DNA from: TMP-86 sp046347195
GTDB lineage: Bacteria > Pseudomonadota > Gammaproteobacteria > Steroidobacterales > Steroidobacteraceae
NCBI GenBank assembly: GCA_046347195.1
Contig: JAXMGQ010000004.1
Span: forward strand, 1-64,000
Length of the DNA stretch: 64,000 nt
Direction of reading: 5' to 3'
Shown: positions 49,254 to 60,200 of the stretch, one piece after another
Numbering within the stretch: the first letter of the stretch is position 1
How the letters are laid out: every line of letters begins with the position of its first letter
Made by a program: the position numbers and the translations under genes
The notes under the pieces: generated by a model
Told to the model about the DNA's origin: nothing
Seen by the model: only the letters and a program-made list of their open reading frames with translations
Databases searched by the model: none

Positions 49254-50090
49254 ATGCGGATCGAGTTCCAGAAGATGCACGGCCTGGGCAACGACTTCAT
49301 CGTCTTCGACGCCCCCCGTGCCGCCGCCGGTGGCGGACTCTCGCCCGCAGTGCTCAGCGCACTCGCCGACCGGCACACCGGCATCGGCTTCGACCAGGCG
49401 CTGATGCTCGAGCCTCCGCGCGCGGGCGATTCACGCGCCTACTACCGGATCTTCAACGCCGACGGGAGCGAGGTCGAGCAATGCGGCAACGGCGTGCGCT
49501 GCGTCGCGGCGCTGCTGTACGAGCGCGACCCGGCCGCCGGACGGGACTTCCAGCTCGACAGCGCCGGCGGGCGCATCGGTGCGCACGTGCGCGAGGACGG
49601 TCTCGTATCGGTGGACATGGGCGTGCCCAACTTCGCGCCTGCCGCCCTGCCCTTCACCGCCAGCGCCGAGAGCCACGTGTACCCCTTGAGCGTCAACGGC
49701 CGCGAGGTGGAGATCGGCGCCGTTTCCATGGGCAACCCGCACGCGGTGCTGCAGGTGCCGGACATCGATGCGGCGCCCGTGGAGCGCCTGGGCCCGGCCA
49801 TCGAGCATCACCCGCGATTTCCCCGCCGCACCAACGTGGGGTTCATGCAGATCATGGACCGGGGACACATCCGCCTGCGCGTGCACGAACGCGGCGCCGG
49901 CGAGACCCGCGCCTGTGGCACCGGCGCCTGCGCCGCGGTGGCCGTGGGCCGCCGCCATGGCCTGCTGGACGAGAACGTGGAGGTCCAGCTGCCCGGCGGA
50001 CTGATCCTCGTGTCGTGGGCGGGCGCGGATGCGCACCTGTGGCTCACGGGCCCCGCCGCGCGCGTGTTTTCCGGAACCATCGATGTATGA
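49254..50090 (+). CDS. dapF: Diaminopimelate epimerase
   Basis: 278 residues. EFQKMHGLGNDFIVFDA starts the family, and the two catalytic cysteines are in EQCGNGVRC and TRACGTGACA. It converts LL- to meso-diaminopimelate for lysine and peptidoglycan. ATG 49254 is the canonical start; TATGCT (49241-49246) lies 7 bp upstream, so initiation at or next to the ATG is possible. It leads the conserved dapF-DUF484-xerC group. Confidence 0.95.
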   Translation: MRIEFQKMHGLGNDFIVFDAPRAAAGGGLSPAVLSALADRHTGIGFDQALMLEPPRAGDSRAYYRIFNADGSEVEQCGNGVRCVAALLYERDPAAGRDFQLDSAGGRIGAHVREDGLVSVDMGVPNFAPAALPFTASAESHVYPLSVNGREVEIGAVSMGNPHAVLQVPDIDAAPVERLGPAIEHHPRFPRRTNVGFMQIMDRGHIRLRVHERGAGETRACGTGACAAVAVGRRHGLLDENVEVQLPGGLILVSWAGADAHLWLTGPAARVFSGTIDV

Positions 50091-50112
50091 ATTCAACCAG
50101 GGAGAACCCAGC

Positions 50113-50820
50113 ATGAACACCAGCCAAGCGCGCGGCATCGCCCCCGTCGTGCTCGACGATGGCAGCGTTGCCGACTACCTGCAGCGTTCGCCGGACTTCT
50201 TCGAGCGCAACAGCCAGCTGCTGGACAAGCTGCGGCTCCCGCACCGCCGCCAGGGCAACGCGACGGTGAGCCTGGTGGAACGCCAGGTCGAGGTGCTGCG
50301 CGAGCGCAACGTGCAGCTCGAGCGCAAGCTGAAGGACCTCATCGAGGTGGCCCGCGGCAACGATGCGCTGGCCGAGCGCATCCACCGGCTGAGCCAGCGG
50401 CTGATCCGCGCGCATGGCATCGCGGCGTCCATCCAGGCCATCGAGGCTTCGCTGCGCGAGGATTTCGAGGCCATGCAGGCCGTGCTGGTGCTGTTCCTGG
50501 ATCCCGACCCCGCGCTGGAACGCGAAGCGGGCAGGTTCCTGCGGCTCGCCAGGCACGAGGATGCGGAGATGAAGACCTTCGAGTCGCTGTTCCAGTCGGG
50601 CAAGCCCCGCTGCGGCCAGATCCGCGATACCCAGCGTGACTATCTCTTCGGCAAGGACACGGTGGAGATCGGCTCCGCGGCGCTCACACCGCTGGGCATC
50701 AAGGGCTCGCTCGGCCTGCTGGCCATCGGCGCGAGCGATGCGCAGCGGTTCACCCCCGGCATGAGCATCGATTTCCTGGTGCGCGTCGGCGAGATCGTCA
50801 GCGTCGCGCTGATGCGATAG
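50113..50820 (+). CDS. DUF484 (GAF-like) protein
   Basis: 235 residues. DYLQRSPDFFERNSQLLDKLRLPHRRQGNATVSLVERQVEVLRERN (key parts YLQRSPDFFERN and NATVSLVERQ) and a GAF-like C-terminal half (about 85-235) are the DUF484/YigA pattern. It is nearly always encoded between dapF and xerC, but its function is unknown. ATG 50113 follows GGGAGA at a good distance; an earlier in-frame ATG at 50083 lies inside the dapF end. Confidence 0.9.
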   Translation: MNTSQARGIAPVVLDDGSVADYLQRSPDFFERNSQLLDKLRLPHRRQGNATVSLVERQVEVLRERNVQLERKLKDLIEVARGNDALAERIHRLSQRLIRAHGIAASIQAIEASLREDFEAMQAVLVLFLDPDPALEREAGRFLRLARHEDAEMKTFESLFQSGKPRCGQIRDTQRDYLFGKDTVEIGSAALTPLGIKGSLGLLAIGASDAQRFTPGMSIDFLVRVGEIVSVALMR

Positions 50821-50839
50821 CGCCCGCGCCTTGCCGGCC

Positions 50840-51754
50840 ATGGGTGACGAACAGCAGGCGGCACTGGCCCAGCCGGTGGAGCGGTTCCTCGCGCATCTGC
50901 GCAACGAGCGCCGCTTGAGCCCGCACACCGTACAGGCCTACCGGCGCGACCTCGACACCCTGCTGCACTTCTGCGCGCGCCGCTCCCTCGCCAACTGGCG
51001 CACCGTCGACCATGGCCACATCCGCGAGTACGCCGCCGGCGAACACCGCCGCGGCATCGGGCCGCGCAGCATCCAGCGGCGGCTGTCGGCGATCCGCACG
51101 CTGTTCGAGTACCTGCAGCGCGAGCGCCTGGTCTCGCGCAATCCGGCACAGGGCGTTCGCGCGCCGAAGGCCCCGAAACGCCTGCCCGCGGCGCTCGATG
51201 CCGACCAGATGGCCCGGCTGCTCGAGTTCCGCGCGAGCGATGTCCTGGGCAGCCGCGACAAGGCCGTGATGGAGCTGTTCTACTCCTCGGGCCTGCGCCT
51301 GGGCGAACTGGTCGGGCTGGATGTCGGCCATGTGGATCTCGCCGACGCCACGGTGAGGGTGGTGGGCAAGGGCAGCAAGACCCGCATCGTGCCCGTGGGA
51401 CGCCTCGCCATCGCCGCGCTCCGGCACTGGCTCGCCGAGCGTGCAACCCTCGCAAGGCCAGACCAGCCGGCCCTGTTCCTCGCGCGCGGCGGACGGCGGC
51501 TGGGTGCGCGCGCCGTGCAGTTGCGCATCTCCTTCTGGGCTCGCCGCCAGGGGATCGACGTGCGCGTGCATCCGCACCTGTTCCGTCACTCCTTCGCCTC
51601 GCACCTGCTCGAATCGAGCCAGAACCTGCGCGGCGTGCAGGAACTGCTCGGGCATTCGGACATCGGGACGACGCAAATCTACACGCATCTGGACTTTCAG
51701 CACCTGGCCAAGGTGTATGATGCGGCGCATCCCCGCGCGAAACGCCAGGCTTGA
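50840..51754 (+). CDS. xerC: Tyrosine recombinase XerC
   Basis: About 304 residues. SAM-like N-terminal domain (FLAHLRNERRLSPHTVQAYRRDL, key part RRLSPHTVQAYRRDL), then the catalytic domain with Arg in SSGLRLGELVGL, Lys in VVGKGSKTRIVP, HxxR in HLFRHSFASHLLE, His in LGHSDIGTT and the nucleophile Tyr in QIYTHLDF. With XerD it resolves chromosome dimers at dif. The core context (dapF-DUF484-xerC) distinguishes it from phage integrases. TTG 50831 three codons upstream is an alternative start. Confidence 0.94.
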   Translation: MGDEQQAALAQPVERFLAHLRNERRLSPHTVQAYRRDLDTLLHFCARRSLANWRTVDHGHIREYAAGEHRRGIGPRSIQRRLSAIRTLFEYLQRERLVSRNPAQGVRAPKAPKRLPAALDADQMARLLEFRASDVLGSRDKAVMELFYSSGLRLGELVGLDVGHVDLADATVRVVGKGSKTRIVPVGRLAIAALRHWLAERATLARPDQPALFLARGGRRLGARAVQLRISFWARRQGIDVRVHPHLFRHSFASHLLESSQNLRGVQELLGHSDIGTTQIYTHLDFQHLAKVYDAAHPRAKRQA

Positions 51755-51787
51755 AACCAGCCGCAACGCCCAAAGATTTCCCGTTCC

Positions 51788-52330
51788 ATGACCCATCATC
51801 CGGATCGCTTCTACGGCACGACCATCCTCGCCGTGCGCCGCCACGGCAAGGTCGCCCTCGGTGGCGACGGCCAGGTCACGCTCGGCCAGAGCGTCATGAA
51901 GTCCAACGCCCGCAAGGTGCGCCGCCTGTTCGAGGGCAAGGTGCTCGCCGGCTTCGCGGGCAGCACGGCGGACGCCTTCACCCTGTTCGAGCGCTTCGAG
52001 GGCAAGCTCGAGAAGTTCGGCAACCTCACCCGCGCCGCCATCGAGCTGGCCAAGGACTGGCGCACCGACCGGAGCCTGCGCCGGCTGGAGGCGCTGCTGC
52101 TGGTGGCTGACGCCGGCAACACCTACGTCATCTCCGGCAACGGCGATGTCATCGAACCCGAGCACGACCTCATCGCCATCGGCTCGGGCGGCGGCTTCGC
52201 GCAGGCGGCAGCGCTGGCGTTGACGGGCAGCACCGACCTGCCGGCCCGCGAGGTCGTCGAGCGTTCGCTGAACATCGCTGCCGACATCTGCATCTACACC
52301 AACCGCAACCTCACCATCGAGGAGCTGTAG
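51788..52330 (+). CDS. hslV: ATP-dependent protease subunit HslV (ClpQ)
   Basis: 180 residues. TTILAVRRHGKVALGGDGQVTLG has the N-terminal nucleophile Thr, preceded by an unusually long ten-residue propeptide (MTHHPDRFYG) that must be removed. Lys and Asp of the proteasome-type site follow (KSNARKVRRL). HslV forms a dodecamer with the HslU ATPase for protein turnover. It is followed by hslU after 31 bp. Confidence 0.94.
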   Translation: MTHHPDRFYGTTILAVRRHGKVALGGDGQVTLGQSVMKSNARKVRRLFEGKVLAGFAGSTADAFTLFERFEGKLEKFGNLTRAAIELAKDWRTDRSLRRLEALLLVADAGNTYVISGNGDVIEPEHDLIAIGSGGGFAQAAALALTGSTDLPAREVVERSLNIAADICIYTNRNLTIEEL

Positions 52331-52361
52331 CGGCGCCCGTCGGCACGCAAGGCTCACCGCC

Positions 52362-53682
<1,321 letters not shown>

Positions 53683-53689
53683 GTCACCG

Positions 53690-54043
53690 ATGAGCACCCC
53701 GCAACCCCTGGCCATCCGCCTGCGCACCGCCTCGCGTGTGCTCGAGGTGGATTTCGACGACGGCAAGAGCTACTCGCTGCCCTTCGAATACTTGCGGGTG
53801 TATTCCCCGTCCGCCGAAGTGCGCGGCCACGGGCCCGGAGAGGAGGTCCTGCAGCTCGGCAAGCAGTCGGTGGGCATCCGCGCGGTCGAGCCCACCGGCA
53901 ACTATGCCGTGCGCCTGGTGTTCGACGACGGGCACGATACCGGCCTGTACACCTGGCGCTACCTGCACGAACTGGGACGCGATCAGGATGCCAACTGGGC
54001 GCGGTACCTGGAGCGCTGCGCGGCCGCGGGCCACCCCCGCTGA
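53690..54043 (+). CDS. DUF971 protein (gamma-butyrobetaine hydroxylase N-terminal-like)
   Basis: 117 residues. IRLRTASRVLEVDFDDGKSYSLPFEYLRVYSPSAEVRGHG (key parts LEVDFDDGKSYSLPFEYLR and VYSPSAEVRGHG), then GNYAVRLVFDDGHDTGLYTWRYL. The fold resembles the N-terminal domain of gamma-butyrobetaine hydroxylase. It is consistently encoded after hslU in this group of bacteria; function unknown, with a role in iron-sulphur or ubiquinone biology suggested only by neighbourhood. Starts 7 bp after hslU. Confidence 0.88.
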   Translation: MSTPQPLAIRLRTASRVLEVDFDDGKSYSLPFEYLRVYSPSAEVRGHGPGEEVLQLGKQSVGIRAVEPTGNYAVRLVFDDGHDTGLYTWRYLHELGRDQDANWARYLERCAAAGHPR

Positions 54044-54148
54044 TCCCGGCCCACGCGCGGGGCGGCGTGCGCCGGGGACGGGGCGCGGGGAACGGCAGGC
54101 GACAGGGACGGTAGGCGGCAGGGTCCCGAACGCGATACCCTTGTCGTC

Positions 54149-54901
54149 ATGAACGAGACGCCGCGCACCACGGATTTCGGCTTCCAGACCGTCGACTGGC
54201 GTGAAAAGGCAGGCCGGGTGCGGCAGGTGTTCGAGTCCGTGGCCAGCCGCTACGACATCATGAACGACCTCATGTCCCTCGGCGTCCACCGGCTCTGGAA
54301 GCGCTTCACGCTGTCACTCACCGGGCTGTCGCCGGGGGGAAGCGCGCTCGATGTGGCCGGGGGCACGGGCGACCTTGCCATCGGCATGGCGCGCCAGGTG
54401 GGCAAGTCGGGCCGCGTCGTGCTCTCCGACATCAACCCCGCCATGCTGGCCGTGGGCCGGGACCGCAGCATCGATGCGGGCTGCGCGGGCACCATCCATT
54501 GCGCGCTCGCCGATGCGGAAAGACTGCCCTTCGCGGATGACAGCTTCGACTGCATCACCATCGGCTTCGGCCTGCGAAACGTCACCGACAAGCCGGCGGC
54601 GCTGGCCTCCATGCGGCGCGTACTGAAGCCCGCCGGGCAACTGCTGATACTGGAGTTCTCGAAGCCGGTGGCCCCCGGGCTTGCGCCGCTGTATGACCAG
54701 TACTCCTTCAAGGTGCTGCCCCTGCTCGGCCGGATGGTCGCGCAGGATGCCGACAGCTACCGCTACCTCGCCGAGTCCATCCGCATGCATCCCGACCAGG
54801 AAACCCTGCTCGGCATGATGCGCGAGGCGGGCTTCGGGCAGGCGCGCTACCACAACCTCACCGGCGGCATCGTCGCAGTCCATCGCGGCTACAAGGTGTG
54901 A
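54149..54901 (+). CDS. ubiE: Ubiquinone/menaquinone biosynthesis C-methyltransferase
   Basis: 250 residues. VFESVASRYDIMNDLMSLGVHRLWKRF (key part SRYDIMNDLMSLG) is the UbiE signature, LDVAGGTGDLAIGMAR binds S-adenosylmethionine, and ITIGFGLRNVTDK and YHNLTGGIVAVHRGYK complete the family. It methylates the benzoquinone ring of demethyl-ubiquinone precursors. A TACCCT hexamer 7 bp before the ATG may be a -10 with a leaderless transcript, but the match is weak. The stop nearly touches ubiJ. Confidence 0.94.
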   Translation: MNETPRTTDFGFQTVDWREKAGRVRQVFESVASRYDIMNDLMSLGVHRLWKRFTLSLTGLSPGGSALDVAGGTGDLAIGMARQVGKSGRVVLSDINPAMLAVGRDRSIDAGCAGTIHCALADAERLPFADDSFDCITIGFGLRNVTDKPAALASMRRVLKPAGQLLILEFSKPVAPGLAPLYDQYSFKVLPLLGRMVAQDADSYRYLAESIRMHPDQETLLGMMREAGFGQARYHNLTGGIVAVHRGYKV

Positions 54902-54902
54902 T

Positions 54903-55562
54903 GTGGGTGCAACGCCGGCCTGGCTGGCCTCGATCGAGGCGATGATGAACCGCGACCTCGCGGAAAACCCGCGCGCCATCCGGCTCGCGCAGCAACTCGA
55001 GAACCGCTCGATGCGGGTACGCGCCGGCTCGCTGCTCGACCTGCGTGCAGAGGTACAAGGAGGCCGGCTGTGGCTGGGACCCGGTGAGCCGACGCAGGCC
55101 GTTCATCCGACCCCGCAGGCCACACCGGGCGGACCGGCAGCCGCCGAGGCGGAGATCTCCGGGACGCCCCTCGCCATGATCGGCCTGTTCCGGCAGGCCA
55201 GCGCCACCCCTTCGGCGGGCAGCGCGGTGCAGGTTCGCGGCGATGCCGAGGTCGCGAACCGCTTCCGCGAACTGTTCCGCCTGCTGCGGCCCGATGTCGA
55301 GTCGCAGATGGTGCGCCTGCTGGGCGATGCACCGGCCCGCGCGCTGTCGCGCGCCGGCACGGCGGCGCTCGACTGGGCACGTCAGGCCCTCGACAGCAGC
55401 CGGCGCAACATCGCCGAATACCTCGTGGAAGAGAGCCGTGACCTCGTGAATCGCACCGAGCTCGAGGAGTTCCTGCGCGGCGTCGACCTCGCGCGCGAGG
55501 GCACCGACCGTGCCGAGGCAAGGCTGGCGCTGCTCGAGCGACGGCGCGGAGCGCGTTCCTGA
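54903..55562 (+). CDS. ubiJ: Ubiquinone-biosynthesis accessory factor UbiJ (SCP2 domain)
   Basis: 219 residues starting with GTG 1 nt after ubiE. The N-terminal SCP2-like lipid-binding domain (about 1-110) includes DLRAEVQGGRLWLGPGEP and AEISGTPLAMIGLFRQ. The C-terminal helices (about 125-215) include RTELEEFLRGVDLAREGTDRAEARLALLE, the region that interacts with UbiK. It chaperones hydrophobic ubiquinone intermediates in the soluble Ubi complex. Overlaps the ubiB ATG by one base. Confidence 0.9.
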   Translation: MGATPAWLASIEAMMNRDLAENPRAIRLAQQLENRSMRVRAGSLLDLRAEVQGGRLWLGPGEPTQAVHPTPQATPGGPAAAEAEISGTPLAMIGLFRQASATPSAGSAVQVRGDAEVANRFRELFRLLRPDVESQMVRLLGDAPARALSRAGTAALDWARQALDSSRRNIAEYLVEESRDLVNRTELEEFLRGVDLAREGTDRAEARLALLERRRGARS

Positions 55563-57226
55563 TGCGCCTGTCGGTGGCATGGCGGTTGCTCATCATCCAG
55601 CGTGCGCTGGTGCGCCATGGACTGGACGAGTTCGTGCGGGAAACACACCTGTTCCGGCCGGTCCGCTTCCTGCTGCTGCTCTCGCCCTGGACCTGGTTCC
55701 AGCGCATTCGCGGGGTGTCGCGTGGCGAGCGGCTGCGGCTCGCGCTGGAGGAGCTCGGACCCATCTTCGTCAAGTTCGGCCAGGCGCTGTCGACGCGGCG
55801 GGACCTCCTGCCGCCCGACATCGCCGATGAACTCGCCAAGCTCCAGGACCGAGTGCCGCCTTTCCCGGGCGCAGAGGCCCAGGCAGCCATCGAGTCCGCC
55901 CTCGGCGGTCCGGTGGACCGGTTCTTCGATGGCTTCGACCCGACGCCCGTCGCCGCCGCCTCGATCGCGCAGGTGCACACCGCCCGCCTCAAGGACGGCG
56001 TCGAGGTGGTGGTGAAGGTGTTGAGGCCCGGCATGCACGAGGTCATCCGCCGCGACATCGACGTGCTGCACGCGCTGGCCGGCCTGGCGGAAACCTACTG
56101 GGCCGGCGCCTGGCGCCTGCGGCCGCGCGAGGTGGTGCGCGAATACGAGAAGACCGTCTTCGACGAGCTCGACCTGATGCGCGAGGCGGCCAACGCCGCG
56201 CAGCTCAAGCGCAACTTCGCCGGCTCCCCGCTCCTGTACGTGCCGCAGGTGTACTGGGACCTGTGCCGCCGGGACGTCATGGTGATGGAGCGCATCCACG
56301 GCATCATCATCAGCCGCATCGACGAACTGCGCGCCCGTGGCACCGACATCGCAAGGCTGGCCGAGAACGGCGTGGAGATCTTCTTCACGCAGGTGTTCCG
56401 GCACAACTTCTTCCATGCCGACATGCACCCGGGCAACATCTTCGTGCAGGTCGATGACCCGGCGAATCCGCGTTACGCCGCGGTGGACTTCGGCATCGTC
56501 GGCACCCTGCAGGAGCGCGACCAGCACTACCTCGCCGAGAATTTTCTCGCCTTCTTCGAGCGCGATTACCGCCGCATCGCCTCGCTGCACATCGAATCCG
56601 GCTGGGTGCCGCGCGAGACCCGGCTGGATGAGCTGGAATCCGCGGTGCGCACGGTCTGCGAACCCATCTTCAACAAGCCGCTGGCCGAGATCTCCTTCGG
56701 ACAGGTGCTGCTGCGGCTGTTCGAGACCGCGCGGCGCTTCGACATGCAGCTCCAGCCGCAGCTCATCCTGCTGCAGAAGACGCTGTTGAACATCGAGGGA
56801 CTGGGCCGCCAGCTCTATCCGCAGCTCGACCTGTGGAAGACGGCGCAGCCGGTGTTGCGCGAGTGGATGCGCGAGCGCATCAGCCCCATCACCATGGCGA
56901 AGCGGCTGCGCCAGCAGCTGCCCGACCTGTTGCAGAGCGCGAAGCTCCTGCCGCAGGTGTTCCAGCACGTGACGCGGGAGGCGGCCGAGGGGCGCTTCGC
57001 GCTCTCCGTCCATTCGAACGAACTGCTCGAGCTGCGTGAGCAGATCCGCCTCGGCCAGCAGCGCCGCGACGGCGTACTGCTCGGCGTCGTGCTCTGGCTC
57101 GCCGGCCTCACCTGCCTCGAGATGCTTCCGTGGGCCTCGCTCCTGGGCGTCGCGCTGATGGCCACCGGCACCGTGATCGCCGCGGTACGCCTACTGCGTC
57201 GTCCCGCCCTTCCACCCAGCGCCTGA
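55562..57226 (+). CDS. ubiB: Ubiquinone-biosynthesis ABC1-family kinase-like ATPase UbiB
   Basis: 554 residues. The ABC1/ADCK core has KxGQ-type motif FVKFGQALSTRRDLLP, the Ala-rich loop VAAASIAQVHTA, VVVKVLRPG (Lys), GVEIFFTQVFRHNFFHADMHPGN (catalytic loop, key part HADMHPGN) and DFGIVG. Two C-terminal membrane helices (LLGVVLWLAGLTCLEML and beyond) anchor it. UbiB stimulates ubiquinone synthesis, probably by ATP-driven extraction of lipid intermediates. It completes the ubiE-ubiJ-ubiB operon; the next gene follows after 16 bp with its own AAGGAG. Confidence 0.94.
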   Translation: MRLSVAWRLLIIQRALVRHGLDEFVRETHLFRPVRFLLLLSPWTWFQRIRGVSRGERLRLALEELGPIFVKFGQALSTRRDLLPPDIADELAKLQDRVPPFPGAEAQAAIESALGGPVDRFFDGFDPTPVAAASIAQVHTARLKDGVEVVVKVLRPGMHEVIRRDIDVLHALAGLAETYWAGAWRLRPREVVREYEKTVFDELDLMREAANAAQLKRNFAGSPLLYVPQVYWDLCRRDVMVMERIHGIIISRIDELRARGTDIARLAENGVEIFFTQVFRHNFFHADMHPGNIFVQVDDPANPRYAAVDFGIVGTLQERDQHYLAENFLAFFERDYRRIASLHIESGWVPRETRLDELESAVRTVCEPIFNKPLAEISFGQVLLRLFETARRFDMQLQPQLILLQKTLLNIEGLGRQLYPQLDLWKTAQPVLREWMRERISPITMAKRLRQQLPDLLQSAKLLPQVFQHVTREAAEGRFALSVHSNELLELREQIRLGQQRRDGVLLGVVLWLAGLTCLEMLPWASLLGVALMATGTVIAAVRLLRRPALPPSA

Positions 57227-57242
57227 AGGAGCCCCACTGCAC

Positions 57243-60200
57243 ATGGCCGAACGACCGACGATCGCGCCCCCCGCCGGCGATGAGGCTTCCGCGGCCGGCG
57301 CCCGCCGGTTCGATTCGGCCCGCCAGAAGAGCCCGCGCGCTCACCTGCTGTCCAACGGCCACTACACCGTCATGGTCAGCGCGGCGGGCAGCGGCTTTTC
57401 GCGCTGGCGCGACCTCGCCGTGTGCCGCTGGCGCGAGGACCCGACCTGCGATGATGCGGGCTCCTTCCTCTACCTGCGCGATGCCGGCAGCGGACGGGTG
57501 TGGTCGGCGGGATTCCAGCCGGTGGGCATCGAAGCGGATGCGTATCGCGCGGAGTTTCGCGAGGACGGCGTGATCATCGAGCGGCGCGATGGCGAGGTCC
57601 TCACGCGGCAGACCATCGTCGTGTCGCCGCGCGAGGATGCCGAACTGCGCTGGGTGGAGATCGGCAATCAGGGCAGCATTCCCCTGACCATCGAGCTCAC
57701 CAGCTACCAGGAGATGGCCCTGGCGCCGCCGGCGGCCGACGCGGCGCATCCCGCCTTCTCCAAGATGTTCGTGCAGACCGAGTGGTCCGCCGCGGAGGGC
57801 GCATTGCTCGCCCGGCGCCGGCCACGCGACCCGGCGGAAGTGTCGTTGTGGGCGGCGCAGCTCTGCAACACCGAGGCCGCTGCGGGCATCGACGTCGAAG
57901 GCGGGGTGCAGTTCGAATCCGACCGCGCCCGTTTCATCGGCCGCGGCCGCACGTTGCGCCAGCCCGAGGCGCTCGCGGCGGCGACTCCCCTGTCAGGCAG
58001 CACCGGCACGGTGCTCGACCCGGTGCTGTGCCTGCGGCAGCGCCTGCGCATCGCGCCAGGCGCGGTGGCGAAGGTGGCCTTTTGGACCCTGGTGGCACCC
58101 ACGCGCGAGGCCTTGCTGGACCTGGCACGGCGGCTGCGCGCGCCGGGTTGCGCGGCAGAGGTCCTGCGGCTGGCGGCCGAACGGGCCCGCGCCGGGCATT
58201 CCGAAGGGCACATCGACGGGCCGCGGGCGCGTACCTTCCAGCAGCTCGCCAATGCCGTGCTGTATGCCAACCCGGCACTGCGCGCACCGGCCGCGCTGCT
58301 CGCGGCCAATCGCGATGGCGCGCCGCTCCTGTGGGCGCATGGCATCTCCGGCGATGTGCCCATCGTGCTTCTCCGACTGGCAAGCTCCGCGGGCGCGGCC
58401 TGCGTGCGCGAAACGATGCGCGCCTTCGAGTACTGCCGCGCGAAGCGTCTCGACCTGGACCTGCTCGTGCTCGATGAGCGCCCCGCCGCCGGCGACACGC
58501 TGGGCGCGGCGCTGCTCGAGGAAGCCCGCGATGTGCAGCAGCGCGCCGGCGCATCGGGCGGCCGGGGCCGCATCTTCCTGCTCGATGCCGCCAAGGTGCC
58601 CGCCGCCAATCGCGCGCTGATGCAGGCCGCCGCGCGCGTCGTGCTGCTGGCGGAAGGCTCGACCCTGGGCGAGTTGCTCGAGCACACCGATGCGGGGCGG
58701 CTGCCGCCGGATCCGCGAACTTCCGCCGCGCAGCAGGCCACGCTGCAGGCCACGCGGCCGGTGGCGGACCGCAGCGCCTCCCCGGCAGGACTGCAGTTCT
58801 TCAACGGCGTGGGCGGATTCAGCGCCGGCGGCGAGGAATACCGCTGCGAACTCGGCGGCGGCCAGGTGACGCCGGCACCCTGGGTCAACGTCATCGCCAA
58901 TCCGCATTTCGGCTTCCTGGTCTCGGCCATGGGCGCCGGCAACACCTACTCGGTGAACTCCCGCGAGTACCAGCTCACGCCCTGGTCGAATGACCCGGTC
59001 AGCGAGCCACCGGGCGAGGCCTTCTTCCTCCAGGACCTGGACAGCGGCGCCCTCTGGTGCCCCACCGCCCTGCCGGTGCAGGACCCTGGCTTGCGCTTCG
59101 GCTGTTCGCACGGACAGGGATACTCCCGCTTCGACGTGCAGGCGCAGGACATCGACACCGAACTGCTGCAGTTCGTGCCGCTGCAGGATGCCGTGAAGAT
59201 CTCGCGACTGCGCCTCACCAACCGCTCGGACCGACCGCGGCGCCTGTCCGTCACCGGCTACCTGGATTGGGTGCTGGGAGATCAACGTCAGAAGACCGCG
59301 TTGCACCTGCTCACGGAGCGGGATGCGGACAGCGGCGCGCTGTGGGCACGCAATCCCTGGAACACGGGCTTTCCCGGGCGCATCGCCTTCTTCGACATGG
59401 GAGGACTGCAGGAGAGATTCACGACGGACCGCAGCGAATTCCTGGGCCGTCACGGCAGCCTGTCGGCGCCGCGGGCGCTGCTCGGGCATCACCGCCTGTC
59501 CGGGCGCGTGGGTGGGGGATTCGATGCCTGCGCGGCCCTGCAGTGTGAGATCCGCCTCGCCCCGGGCGAGCGCAGGGACCTCGTGTTCCTGCTCGGCGAT
59601 GCGGCCTCGGAGTCCGAGGCGCGCGAGCTGGTGCGCCGCTACCGCCCGGCAGGCACCGACGCACAGCTCGCGGCGGTACGGGCCTTCTGGGATCGCACGC
59701 TCGGCACGGTGCAGGTGACGACGCCGGAACCCGCGCTCGACCTGATGCTCAACCGCTGGCTCTTGTACCAGACCCTTGCCTGTCGCATCTGGGCACGCGC
59801 CGGCTTCTACCAGGCGAGCGGAGCCTACGGCTTCCGTGACCAGCTCCAGGATGTGATGACGATGTGCGCCACGCACCCGTCGATCACGCGTGCGCACCTG
59901 CTCGCCGCCGCGGCCCGGCAGTTCGAACCCGGCGACGTGCAGCACTGGTGGCTGCCCTCCTCCGGCCTCGGCGTCCGCACGCGCATCGCGGACAATCGCA
60001 TCTGGCTGCCTTACGTCACGCTGCATTACCTGCGGGTGACCGCCGACCAAGGCGTGCTCGAGGAAGACCTGCCCTTCCTCGGCGGACCTGCGCTCCGGTC
60101 CGACCAGCACGAGGAAGTGACCATACCGCCGCTGTCCGGCACCTCGGCGAGCCTGTACGAGCATTGCGCGCGCGCACTGGACATCAGCCTCTCCGTCGGC

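Noticed and set aside
50840..51754. Tyrosine recombinase considered as an island integrase
   Set aside because: Conserved dapF-DUF484-xerC context and XerC motifs identify the housekeeping recombinase; it is 11 kb from the island.
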